Positions 9,684-59,980 of a stretch of 64,000 nucleotides of DNA are shown piece by piece (within the stretch, counting starts at the first letter, position 1; each line of letters starts with the position of its first letter). The translations under genes and the position numbers were made by a program. The DNA is taken from the NCBI GenBank assembly GCA_039000515.1, contig JBCFYV010000012.1:10494676-10558675 (forward strand), in the 5' to 3' direction. Under the pieces are notes generated by a model. That model saw only the letters and a program-made list of their open reading frames with translations. It was not told where the DNA came from and ran no database searches. This stretch comes from Timema cristinae. Taxonomy: Eukaryota > Arthropoda > Insecta > Phasmatodea > Timematidae.

Positions 9684-10385
9684 AGTTGGGTCAAATCCAC
9701 TATTTTACAAATCCAAATCTCTGATTTACCTTTGAATCTCAAATCTCGAGTCTGACTCTGAATAATGAATTAAATTATAAACATAAGCTGAGAGATAAAT
9801 TTAATAGAATAATAGAAAATAATATTTTAATATTTAGCACCGCGTCTTACTACCTGTTCGGGTTATTCGCTTTAAAAACTAATTGCGCTAATGGATTAGG
9901 AATTGGGATGGTTGAATTAGAGGATGTGAACCCGCATTTGCATGGAGGGAGAGTGCAAAACCATTTAGGGAAAACCACCCCCAGTTCACCCGACCGGGAT
10001 TCGAACCTCAATCTCCCCGTCCTCAGCAGTTGAGCTCAACACGACAAGCGCGTTAGCCAACTACGCCACCAAGGCGGGTAATATATGATAGAAAATACAA
10101 ATAGTAACTAAATTTTAACATTATTTCTTATAATCCAATGTTCATGCATTCAGTTTAGTGTTAAATTGCTGGTATGGGGGTTGGTTGTTAAGTTCATCCT
10201 ATAATAATTTATAATTGGTAGTGAACCACCAATAAGCAGCATAAGATCTCCAAGACAAATTTCAATTTAAAAATTTAAAAAGGATTTTTTTTATTGTATT
10301 CAAAGTTTTTTTGAATTTTGAATCTAGACTATCCTTAAGGATTTGAATGCTCCATCCATACTTGATTCGTTTGGAATTGTTAATT
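9684..10385. mobile_element. MITE (same family), interrupted by a SINE
   Basis: It starts gagttgggtcaaatccactatt. It is homologous along its length to 28686-29310, including gttgttaagttcatcc and the aaggatttga blocks. A SINE sits at 9838-10079 within it. No coding capacity. Confidence 0.65.
9838..10079 (-). mobile_element. tRNA-derived SINE, family B
   Basis: On the minus strand it has a tRNA-like head with the box-B-like ggttcgaatcc, a common body, and the 3' end cgaacaggtagtaagacgcggtgct. The body is shared with nine or more other places in the window. Confidence 0.8.
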
Positions 10386-10718
10386 TTGTTTGATACATAT
10401 GACTATAGTAGGCAACAGCTTCAAATGATAAAAATTAATTTATTAAAAATAATCTCAACTAAATGAATTTTTCAAAGCAATTTTTTTTTTTCGAAGTTGA
10501 GGATGATAAACAATCGATTTGATTTAAAGTTTTTTTAATCTTCACACATCCTTGATATTTTATATGCATGTTTAGAATGGTTAAGACTTTGCCTTCATCT
10601 GCTTTCTTGTTTCCATAATTAATTTATTGAGTGCATCTTAACATATATTATGTTTAAAGGCTTATTATAAAAAAACAAAATTGTTCAAATATTCAAGACA
10701 AAAAAAAAAGTGTCTTAC

Positions 10719-47384
<36,666 letters not shown>

Positions 47385-48201
47385 TTTGACTTGGATGGAG
47401 ATGAAATCAAAAGTAAGAAAACAAAAGCTAAATGACAAGGCTGGAGAGTCTTAGATAAATAACATACAAAACTTGAAACTTCCAACGAAATTATTTGCTT
47501 TACTTTTCGTTGTTTTTTTGTGTCCTATTTAGTTGGAAATTCACTAGGGGTTAGGTTATTTAGGTTTGTCTTTTAATTTGTAATTGATAGATATGTGTAT
47601 AACATATTTTATAATATGTATTTTTACATTTTAAAACCTTGGAATATAATAATGTGAAACGTATAATGTACTGTATTTTGTATTGAACTGTGTTTTATGT
47701 TTGTTGGAGCACACAAAAAATGACGTTCCACATCAAGTCGACAAAGCTGTTTAGGTTTTTATGAGAGTCAGAATATAATATTCGGTGGTGTTGCATGTGA
47801 CTGAAATGGCCATAACATAATACAAAATAGTAGGCCTATAGATTTTTTAAATTTCCATACATAAAATAGATTAAAATTATAATAACTGTATTTTTCAGTT
47901 GAGTGTCACTTTTTCTAATTAAGACTGTCGCTTCAAACATTTTCAAGACACTCGAAGCCTGTGAGCTTCCCATGATTCCCATAAATGTAATTTTGACACA
48001 GTGGGCAGGCATTTTAGGTCTAGTTTCCTGAATTTAGTGAAATTTCCCACAGTGTTTGCGTTGTTTCTTGGAAATTCAGAGCCACTTGTTACTTTTGAAA
48101 GCTATTTTTGTCCCAAAATTGCCATGTTTTCAGCTTTCCAGGAATTTCTAGGTTTTTTAATCAGTATCTGCGTGATAAGTTTATTTTTCAGGTGGTTTCA
48201 T

Positions 48202-48405
48202 CATCTGATAAAGGCTACTCAATGTCACCATCATTTTCGCTGTCACCACATTCATAATCTTGTTCGTACTCAGTATGATTATCACGTATTTCTTGCACTA
48301 GGTCAATATCACCCACTACATCACATTCATTACCCCCTATATCGTCATCAATGTAATCAGGCAATTCTTGATTTAGTAAAGAACGAATCTACCCGTCTTT
48401 TTTTA
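48202..48405 (-). pseudogene. Short acidic reading frame, possible transposase N-terminus
   Basis: The minus strand reads RSLLNQELPDYIDDDIGGNE, then DLVQEIRDNHTEYEQDYECG and a stop. An acidic N-terminus of this kind occurs in piggyBac-type transposases, but no catalytic region is nearby. It lies about 0.8 kb upstream of the PSMD4 start. Confidence 0.3.
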
Positions 48406-48479
48406 TTATTATATAGACTATAAAGTTAATATCAAAAACAACACAAAGAAAATTAATACTAATACAAAATATTAATGGG

Positions 48480-49260
48480 GGAGTAAGAAAGAAATATCAA
48501 TGACATTGGGTCATCACGTGACTGCTCCCGGAATAATGTTGCTTTCAAGAATTTAGACGTTTTCTACTATGTGGGAATAATTTTATTCTATTAGTTTTGA
48601 AGATTTTTGGGGGGAATTTCCATTACCTCATTTTAAAATCATCAATTTGAGTTTTAAATTTTGTTCAGAGGGCTTGAAGTATCTCTTATAGCCACCTGGC
48701 ATATTTCAATCTTATATTACAATTATAAGTAGTTTGTTTATATTGTTTTTGGAAATTACGAAACCCCCACTTATAAATGTCTTATATTTTATAATTATTT
48801 AGGTATTTATAGTGTGCCGTGCTAAAACTGCTTTTAGCAAACATAAGGACTACTTTGTACTACTTGCTATAATTAGTACTCAACCTCATGTTTGTTAAAA
48901 CACCTATAAAAATATGAATACTTACAAAGTTATATCCACTGTTTAAGCAGTGCTGTGATAGCGTATTCCACTGACTCAGCCACTCATACTTCAAACCACA
49001 ACCTGCTCACATCACAAAAAATGAAATGTAAAATGAAGGCTAGCAATTAACTTCATCAAATACTTCGCCGCACGTCTTGATCACCCAGTTGCTGCGCTTG
49101 CTGAAGGTGGGGGATGGCGTTGAATCACATGTTCTGCCTCCTCCCCATGAATATGGTTCTAATATGTCCCAGGAAGTACTCCCTTCTTCTCCTTACTTGC
49201 CACTCTGCACTTTATATATTCAAGAAACAAGACCAAGAGCTAAGCTTCATTCACTAGGGA
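48480..49260. other. Stretch without recognisable feature
   Basis: AT-rich DNA upstream of PSMD4; a GC-richer patch at 49070-49260 is unassigned. Confidence 0.35.
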
Positions 49261-49268
49261 GGGTATAC

Positions 49269-52232
49269 CAGGGATGTGTTTAGGAAATGTGAGACCTGGG
49301 ACAAAAAAAATCTGATAGCTCTATTTTTACGTCAGTTTTTCAATTTAGCATCAAATCGTTTTATATATTAATACGTATTTATGTGACTTAATAATTTAAC
49401 ATGTTTTGTGAAATATTTTTCAACCCATTAAATAACTCTACATTATTAAGTTCAAACAATCAATCCAATTAAGTAAACGAGGGAATATTCCCCCCTTTTA
49501 GTTGCAAAAGTGGCAAGTTAATTTAAACAAATAAAACAATATATTAATCAACACACTTTTAAAGACATTTCTTTCTCGCCTTCTTAACGGCAAACATACT
49601 AATAATTTCATCAAACGAAATATTGTTCATTAGGTCATGTTCTGAAGAAATCACCATCAACGAGTTAATCTTCCTTGTGTCATTGTATATCAAAATCGGT
49701 TCTTTCAAAAAAGACAGTTTGTAAAATGACCTTTCGCCTTCACATTTTGATATAGGTAATGTAAAATACAAGCGCATAGCAATTGTTGCATTTGGGAAGA
49801 CATCAATTAAATAAATTTTCTATAACCGTCGCAAAATCTCCTGTGCACTGGAAAAAGTAACACCATCTTTAATCTGAAGTTCTTTGAGCAAAGAAGAGAG
49901 CTGTAATTCTTCACTCTTCAAAACTGGATGTAGATCCTTACAGTATCGTTTGACCAACTCATTAGTGCTCAATTTGAGCCTCTTCATTCCCTGTTGTAGT
50001 TAATCTACAAAGAAACCCAAATCCTGTGGCAACTTCTTTTTAGGAAGCAGCTCTTTTCTCGAGTTCTATGTTGAGTTTATTATAAAACACAGAAATGACG
50101 AAATTCTGAAACTGTCACGGGATGTTACAGTAGTGTAAAGTTCCATCAGGATACATTTGGAACGTTGGGTATCTGTGGAAGTTGGTAACACATGCTTGCT
50201 TAATTCTTTTGCTCTAATTTACGTTTCATCAAAGTCACTTCTTAGATTGGAGACAGTTATTTTCAAGGAATTCAGCAATTGAAGACCAGTTCCTACATCG
50301 AGTCCAGGTTTTTGTACATGCTTAATTATCCCACCAAATCTTTCCATAATGTTATTCCACAATATAGTCATAAATGCAAATTCCAACTAATGCATATTCG
50401 TCATTAGAGAGGCTGCTTTTATTCTTGTGAACTGTGTTTGATTTTATCATTTGAAATTTCACAGAAAGGACTATAAATGTCATCATAATGACTGCTTAAA
50501 GTTCTTAATATATCTTCCCTGAATGACCACCTATTTCAGATAAGTTCTTAACAGTGATTTTTGGCTTGCTACTATGTTCCGTAATATTAAAAAAAACTCT
50601 TTCAAGAACTGACCATATGTGAGTGGAAGCAGTAAATAAAGCGTATATCCTTTCAAGTAAACAAATAGTCTTATGACATCCGGACATTCGTTAACACTTT
50701 TTTCCAACCAAGTTTAGGGAATTTGCTGCAAAATGAACATATAGCACAGAGCTGTTTATCGATCTAATGCGTGCTTGGAGACCTTCATATTTACCCGACA
50801 TGTTTGCTGCATTGTCATAGCCTCTGCAGTCCTGTATATCTTTTAGAGTACTAGTAACAGCGTCACTTAATTATTTTCCAGTATGGCTGTAAACTGGAAT
50901 GAAAAATAAAAACCTTTCAACGATATAACTCTAAATACAATATCTAAACACAAAGGACAACTGATTTGTATGCGAAATATCAGGTGTGAAATCCAGTATT
51001 ATTGAGAAATATTTGGCTTCTCTAATCTCATTTTGTGTATGATTCCTAACTTCGTTGCTCATTAGTTCAATGGATTCATCACAGATATAAGAAGAAAGAT
51101 AAGGTATATGTCCTTTGCCTTTGTTCCCACGTATTCTTAAATGTTCCTTTAAAAAGGGATCAAACTGTGCAAGGAGTTACATAATTCTTAGGTAGTTGCC
51201 GTTGCGAGGTGATCCAAGTATATAGTTGTCGCCGCGAAATGGAAGGCCTCGTACAGCTAGAAATTTCACAACAACCACTACTCTGACAAGAACATTTTTT
51301 TCAGTAACTTATTTCATTATTAAGCTGTGAATATAAATGTGAGGTGACTGACGTTTTTAATCTTTTGAAGAGCCACTTTTACGAACATTTATTGTGTTCC
51401 ACACTGTCTTAAGTTTTAATCCAATTGTAAAAACCATTCAAAAACTGATAATTTCGTTTACAATTACTTAAGAGTATGCATGAGAAGCAAAAAATTTCCA
51501 TGTAGATTTGGAATACTATAACTAATCTCTCTGTCGGCGCTCACCATTTTCAACACTCTCACAAATACATATAAAGTTAATTTACTTGTACATTTAGGGT
51601 GCTGTCTAACTGAGGCAGTAAATTAACCGTCATTACCCTGAGAATAGTCTGGTCCTTTATCAACACAATACTCAATTGTTTCGGCAGTGATGTTTATTAG
51701 AGGCCATGTTGCAGGATCCTGCTGAATCAATGTAGATACAGCGCTATCAATATCTACAGCTTGTTCATAATTGTTTACAGTACATTTGCTGCTGCTTTGA
51801 GACTCTACAGCTTTACTACTTTAAAGTGAATATGTGGGAAATACTTGAGATATGTCGATCGGATTTAAATTTTCTGAGTCTGAAATTATTGTGTTTTGTT
51901 GAACTGTGACCGATTAGCTTAAGTGTGATAGTGGTGAAAAAGTAGACGATGTCTTACCACGACATAATTCTGGTTCTTGAAGTTGAAGAGGTTGGTCCTT
52001 TGCTGCAAAGAAGGATGTAAGTTTCTTGAGTTTATTTATATGTTCTTGCTCACTTTTTTTTTATTTACGCTTGGTAGCATCACTATTAAACTTACGCACA
52101 CTCATTTCGGAAAATTAATTTACATCACATATTAAGTTAAAAATATTCTGCATTGTATAATTTACACTATTAATCAAGAATAAATAACTACAAACTTGCG
52201 AAAGCGAGAGATATAACAAATTGCCATCCCTA
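49269..52232. mobile_element. hAT element relic (ZMYM1/TTF-finger type)
   Basis: It contains the transposase relic below. Possible ends are cagggatgtgtttag (49269) and inverted tagggatggcaatttg (52217-52232). The flanking octamers agree poorly, so the boundaries are tentative. Confidence 0.55.
49559..52130 (-). pseudogene. hAT transposase relic 3 (TTF-type/ZMYM1-like)
   Basis: From high to low coordinates: LIQQDPATWPLINITAETIE then YCVDKGPDYSQ (TTF-finger start region); HIPYLSSYICDESIELM; IREAKYFSIILDFTPDISHT with the first catalytic-region Asp; CRGYDNAANMSGKYEGLQAR; LYVHFAANSLNLVGKSV; and the C-terminal dimerisation block LPISKCEGERSFYKLSFLKE. Stops and frame changes throughout. Confidence 0.82.
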
Positions 52233-54590
52233 GTGAACAAGTGCAAACTTGAGAAATACAAGTTTGTTTATCATAGACTGCTCCACTATATACGGGTTGC
52301 CTCAGTTGAGTTAGAAACGCAAAGATGATAAAGAATATGCCATAATTGCAGTGTAGTTTTATGTAGACTGGTTGCGGTATAACAATGGTGGCGTTTTTTT
52401 TTAAACTAAACTACAACCAATTACTCAAATCATATAAATATAAAGTTTTCCGGAATCTGGAATGGAATCTTACGCTACGTGAAGATGTATTATTTGTTGT
52501 TGAATTTATTAAACAAGTAGTCCAGTTGCTTTGTTCGTCTAGTAGTACGTCATTCTTGCCTCTTTTTTTTTAAATCACTCTTGTACATGGCATCAGTGGG
52601 GTTACAACGTAGTTTACTTTATTCTGTACCATTTAATAATGTTGTATATTACATAATTAAATATTAACACATTTAAATTAGTACGTACGGTTTATCATCC
52701 TAAACCTTAACAATTGTAAGTAGTGCTTGTATTATTTGTAAGTTACACCATTATTTGATGTGAAATTTAGAATTGTTACTAATTGAATTTGATATTATTG
52801 TAACGATGTTACAAAAAAAAACAACAATAACTCAATCACCGTCTGCCTTGCTGAACATAAACACTGGAGCACATGTGCCCCGACATCCTCTCCCTACAAC
52901 TCAATCCCATGGATAAATGGAGATACCGCCCAACAATCCGCTCGTGATAGAAGCCCCGACCATAAACAAAGTGAGACAACAACTTGACCAGTGTAGTTTC
53001 CGGTTCAGCCACCTATATGGTTCTCCGATTTTCTTGCAGTTCCTAGAGTCACCGATATCCCTCCTAAGCACTGCTTGTCTCCCTCTTCCCTTTCATTTTC
53101 TCCCACCCTCTTTCCCACTCTCTGTGGGCATGTGTGGTATTTGTGTCAACTATATATTGCGATGTATCTTTTACATGGGAACTCATTGTATCACTGACTT
53201 GCTAAGGTGAGAGCTCCAGATTAAACTTAACTTATTTGAATTATTCTAAATTCTGTTTCTGCTTATAATGGGGAAATCTTTTCTAGATTATTGTTTTGGG
53301 TGATTAAATTTGATTGTTAATTTTAGGATGGGTTCCTTTGGGCTGTGGCCGTGGAATATATTTCTTGCCACGATTTATTATGGTTTGATAGTTTGGGGAA
53401 CCAAATCTATGTTCATGGGCAAACTTTGTTTTCTCGTCGCCAGTCGGCAAATTTAGAGTCGCGCTCTTGCCACCTATTGTTATATCGTTTGCGACTTGTG
53501 CAGATGGATATTTTTCCGGGAGGCCAGCCTTGGCTGTATTCTTTATACTTTATTACATTGGGAACTTGACTTGTTGTACGTAGCTATGGTTACCTTGTCG
53601 CCTTAAGTGGTACAAAGGTGGACATTGTAAATTTGTATAGGTGTTGGCAATAAATAGTCTATCTCGTTGGGCGCCATGTCTAATCTTAACTCTAACTTTG
53701 TTTATTGTAAGATACAGGCTAGTTTGGTTGGGGTTGTAAGACATTTCCTTGTTGTCATATAGTATTTCTCACAGCTCTTGTGCGCCGTTTGTCAGGTTGT
53801 TAGCTCGGGGGCTGGCAAGCTTTTATAAACTCATTATTTACATTTAGGACATTACGCCATTATTGGCGGGCTCGGTGGATATTATGGTATTTATGAATGT
53901 GTGCTCTGGGAAATATATAATATATCTTTAATATTGTAATGTTTTTATATCTATTGTTACCCTGTAGCTTTGTATATTGGCGCCGTGTCGTCATTTATCA
54001 TGGCCATAGGTAGTTGGGTGACTATATAGTGTTTGTAGGGACGCCATGTCGGTATTATAAAGTCTTTACTTTAGAGTCATATAAATTTTCTTGAGACGAT
54101 GTGTTTACATAAAATTGCTCACGTTAAACCTTATTCTATTTGGCTTTAGAGATGGAAATATGTCTGTATTAACGTCTTCCGCTTTATACCTAGGGAAAAT
54201 ATATTTACATCGAAGTCTTCAACTTCAAACTCTTGTTAGTTATAATATTATTGGATGTTATGTTTCTGTTAATGTTTTTTATTTGAGACCTTCTGTCATC
54301 TTAAATATCATTATAAAATATTATGTTTAACTTCGAACTTCGAATTTATAAACTAAACAATATTACTAAATTTGTAATTCTATTTATGCTATCTTGCTTA
54401 TATGTAGAGTAATTTGAGCAAATTTCCTGAACAGTCATGACTTGGTAACATACTCTTTCTCTCTCAACGATCTGACTCAATCTCGCAACGCAGTTTTAGA
54501 GATATATTGCGATGATGTTTATATATCAATTAGTTCCAATCAATTTGTGTTTATGTGGGGTACAACTCGTACATCGGCCTATTCGTGACA
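52233..54590. other. Unassigned region with GC-richer patches
   Basis: 52850-53220 has a pyrimidine-rich tract and a good donor-like sequence (aaggtgagag at 53205-53214). 53345-53569 is a 74-codon open frame with no recognised homology. It may include an untranslated first exon or an LTR; unsupported. Confidence 0.3.
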
Positions 54591-54599
54591 ACATTACTC

Positions 54600-55290
54600 A
54601 AACATATAATGCGTGTTAAGGTGGCTTTCAAAACAAATTATCTTGCTCATTTGTATGAAATGAGACAAGAAGTTAAGAGATTTCCTCTCTGAAAGAAAGT
54701 GTGAGTTTAGTAGGTAACAGATTTACAAATGAGCTGAATAAAGGTATGCAGGGTCTGCACCCTTAACGGTTCATGACAAAATAAAAGCTTTAAAAAATAA
54801 ACTTCAATTTGCAACAAAATAAATTGGAAGAGACAGCTGTAATTATTTTCGTTTTTAGAAAATTTCGTAGAAGAAAATGAACTTGAGCATCATGTTTCTG
54901 TGTAACTACACAAGTGATTGTCTGGGTTCGATTGAAGACATTGGCGAATATTTTTCTGAGAATTTAGGGAGTGAGTTCTGGATGCAAGACCCTTCTTCTA
55001 AAGTGGAAGACTCCAGTTTACCAAACTTCTTTTAAAAAAATACAATTATTGATATCCTGTGATTAAACCCTTAAATCCAGTCTCAAGAAACTTCTTTGGC
55101 AGATCTTTTACAGACTTTTGATTGCAAAGGCTGAACGAGCTACATTGTATCGCTGACCATGCCACCAAGTTTATGATACCTTTTTCAAAATCTCTTTGAG
55201 TGTGGTTTTTCATCCATGATGTATCTAAACAAGTTTTTTACAATGATGCAAACACGCAGTTGATGAAAATATTTTATTCCAGTTAAATAT
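54600..55290 (+). pseudogene. hAT transposase relic 4 (ZBED5/SCAND3-type), C-terminal half
   Basis: Shifting plus-strand frames give KVAFKTNYLAHLYEMRQEVK, VHDKIKALKNKLQFATK, DIGEYFSENLGSEFWMQDP, NLFECGFSSM and YLNKF. These correspond to the linker and C-terminal dimerisation region of ZBED5/FAM200-type hAT proteins. No N-terminal half or ends seen. Confidence 0.72.
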
Positions 55291-55612
55291 TTCAAAATAA
55301 GATAAAATAATAATTAAATCATTTATTGTATGTAAAAAACATGACAACAATTTTCTATATTACACAAAATCAAAAACGTTCCAATACGAAGGATAAGTAC
55401 TTTTAATTATGTTTAAAATATTGTTTCGAGTTGGATAAAAGAAATTATTAAAAAAAAAATAGTATGAGAAAACTTAAGTTTAAGTTATTTTAAATTCATA
55501 TATAACAGGTAATTAAAGATTTTTACTTTTATAACAAAACAGTGATCTTTTACAAGTGTTGGCAACCCATTTTCGAACTGTCATCCAGGTAAAAAAAAAA
55601 CTATCGTGAACA
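55205..55612 (-). mobile_element. Second copy of the 7298 MITE, partial
   Basis: Its reverse complement is collinear with 7297-7780 (tacctggatgacagttcgaa, gggttgccaacact, aagttttctcata, aacttgttta). Its other end is missing. Confidence 0.72.
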
Positions 55613-56297
55613 GTCTGTAGCTAGGGTTAGGTGTGTCTTATCCAGTATTTGATTAAGATCTTTGGACACAACAAGAAATGTTTTAAATTAAATTATTTCA
55701 ATAAAAGAGAATATAGATAAGAAAGAGTATCACTAATGCCTCACAGATGGTTCTGTCTCTACTTGATCTATGTAGTCCATAAGAGAGGCTTTCCTTTTTT
55801 TTTGATCTGGAAACAAGTAAATTTGCTTAAAATAAAATTAATATAGCAATTTCGACACTGCTTGTTAAAATTGAAAAATCCTTTTAAAAAAATTACTTCA
55901 AAGAACTTATTGATACTTAAAAATTGTTTTTTCTTTATTTATCATAAATTTAACATAATTCATATTATTTGTGTGTTGTCTAGAGCTTAAAAATCAATAA
56001 TCATAGAAAGCTGAAACCTGGATAGTTAATTATACTTTTCATTTCTTTAAAGGATTTTGTGAATTTATTAGAAAACATTTTAATTCATCATCAGCTCCAT
56101 TTTGTGCTGAGACCTCAAGGTACCATGTCTTAATCAAGTCAATATGTTTACGGTTGTTTAACTTTAACTCAGCTCTGGGGGCTTTTTCAAATCCCAGTGA
56201 AGTCGAAGTGTCTTCATTGAATATGTGATACGAAGAATTTTCTCTAATAATATTAATATTTTGAAATATGAAGTCCTATTTATAACAATTGACTTGC

Positions 56298-56530
56298 TTT
56301 GGTAGCCGCAGAATCTAAGGCGTTACTTTCGCAATGGTCTAGACTGCCGATGAAGGGAGAATGGGATTTGAATCCCAGTTGAGTGTACTTAAGTTGGTTT
56401 TATTATATATGTTTTTCCACTCTCCCTCCACACAAAGTGTGTACATTTCCTCTAAAATCAACCTTCATTCTTAACTCCTTATTATAATTACATATGTGTA
56501 TAACCTGACAGGTTGAAGGATGCAGTGGTA
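56298..56530 (+). mobile_element. SINE family B
   Basis: ttggtagccgcagaatctaa, box B gggatttgaatcccag, ttttccactctccctccac, tail tgtgtataacctgacaggtt. Confidence 0.8.
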
Positions 56531-57237
56531 AGAAAACAATTGTACATGGTTACGACCTTTTATACAATGTAACACAGTATTGAAGTAATTGTGTTTGTGC
56601 TTTTTTTTCAATTGGAAATTTTGGGATACTTATAATGTGAATAACGGTATACAGACTAGAGGCCTACCTTTTGAGTCGTAAGCCTGGTCTTAAAATACAA
56701 TGTAATCTAAACCATATTTTGTGCTTTGACTTATATTTTAGGGAAGGGGTCCCTTGTATGCACCACTACTAGGCCATATTGTTTTAAATTTCTAGGCCTA
56801 CATCTATTGAAAGAACGATGCCCTAAATTATGTGAACAGCTATGACTAAAACATGGTATTTGTTTTATATTTAACTGTGATCAGCACAGTAAAATATCAA
56901 TTTCAAATCCTCGAAGAAATTCCAAACTAAAGATAAATTATAGTTTGGTGGGTTGTTTTGTATTCACATTGATAATTATGTATTCAGACAAATTACTTCT
57001 CCATCAAAATCCAGCAGATTCAGTGCTCAACTATATTTTGTACTTCACCATCTTTGTTATTATGACTTCATTATGCTGTGTTTCCAGTTTCCTCATAGTT
57101 TGATTTTAGTTTATTCGTTTGGGTAAGCCAACAGTTGAATTGACTAGCTAAGTTCATTTCTTATATACATCACCTTGAGTCGATCATGTAAGATAACTAC
57201 ATCATTATTAAAAGTCTATCCTTGAGGTTTTTTTAAC

Positions 57238-57462
57238 AGTCTTACTACCTGTTTAGGTTATACACTTTTGTACTAAGCACACTGATGGCTAGGATTAGGG
57301 AGGCATAATTTAGAGGAAGTGCACCCAAATTTGTGTGGAGGGAGAGTGGAAAACCACCCTTAATGCACCCAACCGAGATCAAACCCCAATTCCCCATCTT
57401 CTGCAGTCTAGTTCAACACAAGATTAGTGTGTTATACCACTTGGTCACTGAAGCAGGTCTTT
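57238..57462 (-). mobile_element. SINE family B
   Basis: Inverted copy: cttactacctgtttaggtta, ggagggagagtggaaaacca, box B region caaccgagatcaaacccc, head accacttggtcactgaagc. Confidence 0.82.
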
Positions 57463-57776
57463 GAGTCTTATAAACTCACAAATCTTTCAAGTACTTTAAA
57501 ATAATATTTGAAAGCGTGACTAAAATGACCTTGAACGGTCATAATCGTAATGTTATAAGACATATAAATGGTTTAATATGTGAAGGTTTATTTTATATGT
57601 TACATATTGTTTTCCAGAAGTGGGGAAATAAGTATTTAAGGAAGGTTGGTTTTTAAGAATAAATATAGGATGTGTTGACAAAAGTAAAAGCAAGAGTAGA
57701 GTAATGATGGCTGATAAGTTATCAGTCGATCAGGGCTTATAAAGGTTGCCAACGTCCCTTTTTTAAAATATCAGAT

Positions 57777-58022
57777 CATTTTGGTGGCCACATGGACTAA
57801 GGCGCTACCCTCACAGTAGATTAAATTGCTGATGATGGGAGATTGAGGTTTGAATCTCAGTCAGGTGTACTGAGGGTTTTTTCCTCAATAATTGTTTTCC
57901 ATTTTACCTCCACACAAATGCGGTACACTTCCTCAAATATAACTTTCCTAATCCCTAATACCATTAACATAGTTAGTAAAAAAGTGTATAACCTGAATGT
58001 GTGATAAGATGTGATGCTAAAA
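57777..58022 (+). mobile_element. SINE family B
   Basis: ttggtggccacatggactaa, box B gaggtttgaatctcag, tactgaggg, ccacacaaatgc, tail gtataacctgaatgtgtg. Confidence 0.82.
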
Positions 58023-59701
58023 AAAATTCTTAAATATAAATAATGCAGGATTCCTGAATGTGTGCAAAGTGTTGTTTGTGCCTTCATGACAGTTTAGAGC
58101 CAATAGATTTGATTTCAAAACCAATAATTTTTAAATTAATAAAAATCACACCCTTGAAATAAAAGATATAAATTATTCTACAATGGAACTTAAGCAGTTA
58201 GGGCTGCTTAGGCTACAATTACCGACATTAGGTGGTTATTGAAGCTACTAAATAAAGCATAAGAAGCCACACTATTCTAGTGTTCACAAAACGTGGACAA
58301 ATTAACTATACCAAAGAAATTGTCTGCACACCATAAACTAACAAATGAAGTACTAAATCATGTTAACATGGCTAGCTACATGATTAGTTGGCAGAAATGT
58401 GTGGTATACTTAACATAATATGAAAAATCTGCTCTCTCTACCACTCTATGTTAAGTGCATTTAATGGATTCAATTTAAAAACAAGAGAAGAATCTTTGTT
58501 ATGTAACATGATTATTGCAATTCTGGCATAAAAGTTCTCATAGTATAAATTTAATTTTATATTTAAGCTTTAAGGGGTATTAACAGGGAAGAGATTAGAA
58601 ATACAAGGAGCCTACCTAGTACGTTCCGCTTAGCCTCTTCTACTCAATCCTGATCTCACCGCCAAGTGGTGTACTTTGGGATCTGAGTAACCTGGTGGAT
58701 GTTGGGTTGAACTACAGCAGGAACCAGGTCAAGTGCAGACAGGAGAATGACTGGTCAGGTCCAAAACCAACAAGCTTGGAACAGGGTCTGGCCAGTGAGG
58801 TCCCAGCTTGATAGGCTGGGAGTGTGAGGGTTGGTGATGATGAACTAAGTCATTATCACCACCCGTAGTTTCAGGGAAGGTTACCTCCAAAAGATCTACC
58901 AGAGGACCTATAAGCGGCAGCCTCACTACTAGGGCGTAGGCCACGACAGGAATAGTAAGCTGGTGGCCAAAACAAACCAAAGTATTTGAGGAAATAAGAT
59001 AAAATTCCAGATTGGAAAAAATTGTTGACAAACGTAAGCTACAAATAGGGACTCTGAACATTGACACACTGACTGGAAGAGTGAAGGAGATTGTGTACAT
59101 GATGGGGAGATGAGAGTGGATGTCCTGGGCCTGAGCGAGGCCAAGTGGAGAGTGAGAGCCTTGAAATAATTAAGGGAAGGCTACATTTTGCACGTGATAG
59201 GACATGATGAAGTGAGGAGAAACAGATTAAACTATTGTAGAGAGAAAAGGGCTGCAGGTGGAGATAGTAGGGACAAATGACTATAATAAAGATGGCAATA
59301 ATTGATAGAGGAAAACTGGTAGAAGTGATACAAGTGTAAGTCCTACAAGTGGGGTAACCAGCAGAAGAAAAGGACAAGTTTGTGGAAGACCTGGTAAGGC
59401 ATATGAGAAACGAGTGGCAGGAGTTATGGGAGTTCTTAACGTAAAAGTATGAAAAAAATAGGGTTTGAGGAGGTGTTAAGGAAAAAAGAATGGGGAGGGA
59501 TAGATAAGGAGGGTAGAAGGCTGATGGAGTTAAGTGCAAGAAATCAAATGAAAGAAGCAAACAGCTGATACAAAGAAAAAAGAAAGCCATAAGATCACTA
59601 GATACAATTGGGATGGGGAGCAAAGATCGGTGATAAACTACTTTTCATGGATGAAGAAATGAAAAGGCAGACTGTAAACATAAAGGTAATACTAAGTGTC
59701 C

Positions 59702-59980
59702 TTAAATAGTGACCACAGGTTATTGGTGGCAGACATAAAGGGATGGGAATGTAAGAGAAAGGTAGTAATACAAGAAAGAAGAGTAAGGGTGTGCAGTCTA
59801 AAACATGAAGAGGAACAAGAGCTGTACCCAAGAAAGGCAAGGAGCTTAATGCCCAAGAATGAGTCGCAAAGTGTAGAGGTGGAATGGGAAAGGTTTAAGA
59901 ACAGTTTGGTGGGAGCTGCAGGGAAGGTATGTGGAAGGACAAGTGCTAAGATGAAGTGGAAGGAGACCCTAGTGGAATGA
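59702..59980 (+). pseudogene. LINE endonuclease C-terminus and linker
   Basis: An open frame of 94 codons starting just before SDHRLLVADIKGWECKRKV. The SDHRLL block is the last catalytic motif (Asp-His) of the APE-like endonuclease. The rest is a basic linker leading to RT. Confidence 0.78.

Noticed and set aside
1..10700. C-terminal exon of PSMD4
   Set aside because: The minus strand was read for the FLQSVLENLPGV region; no match was found in any frame, so it is presumed beyond base 1.
47385..48000. Bidirectional promoter with a plus-strand partner gene
   Set aside because: No plus-strand exon with homology or convincing start was seen in the next several kilobases.
48001..48423. 140-codon plus-strand frame
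   Set aside because: Overlaps a more plausible acidic minus-strand frame, has no recognised motif and biased composition.
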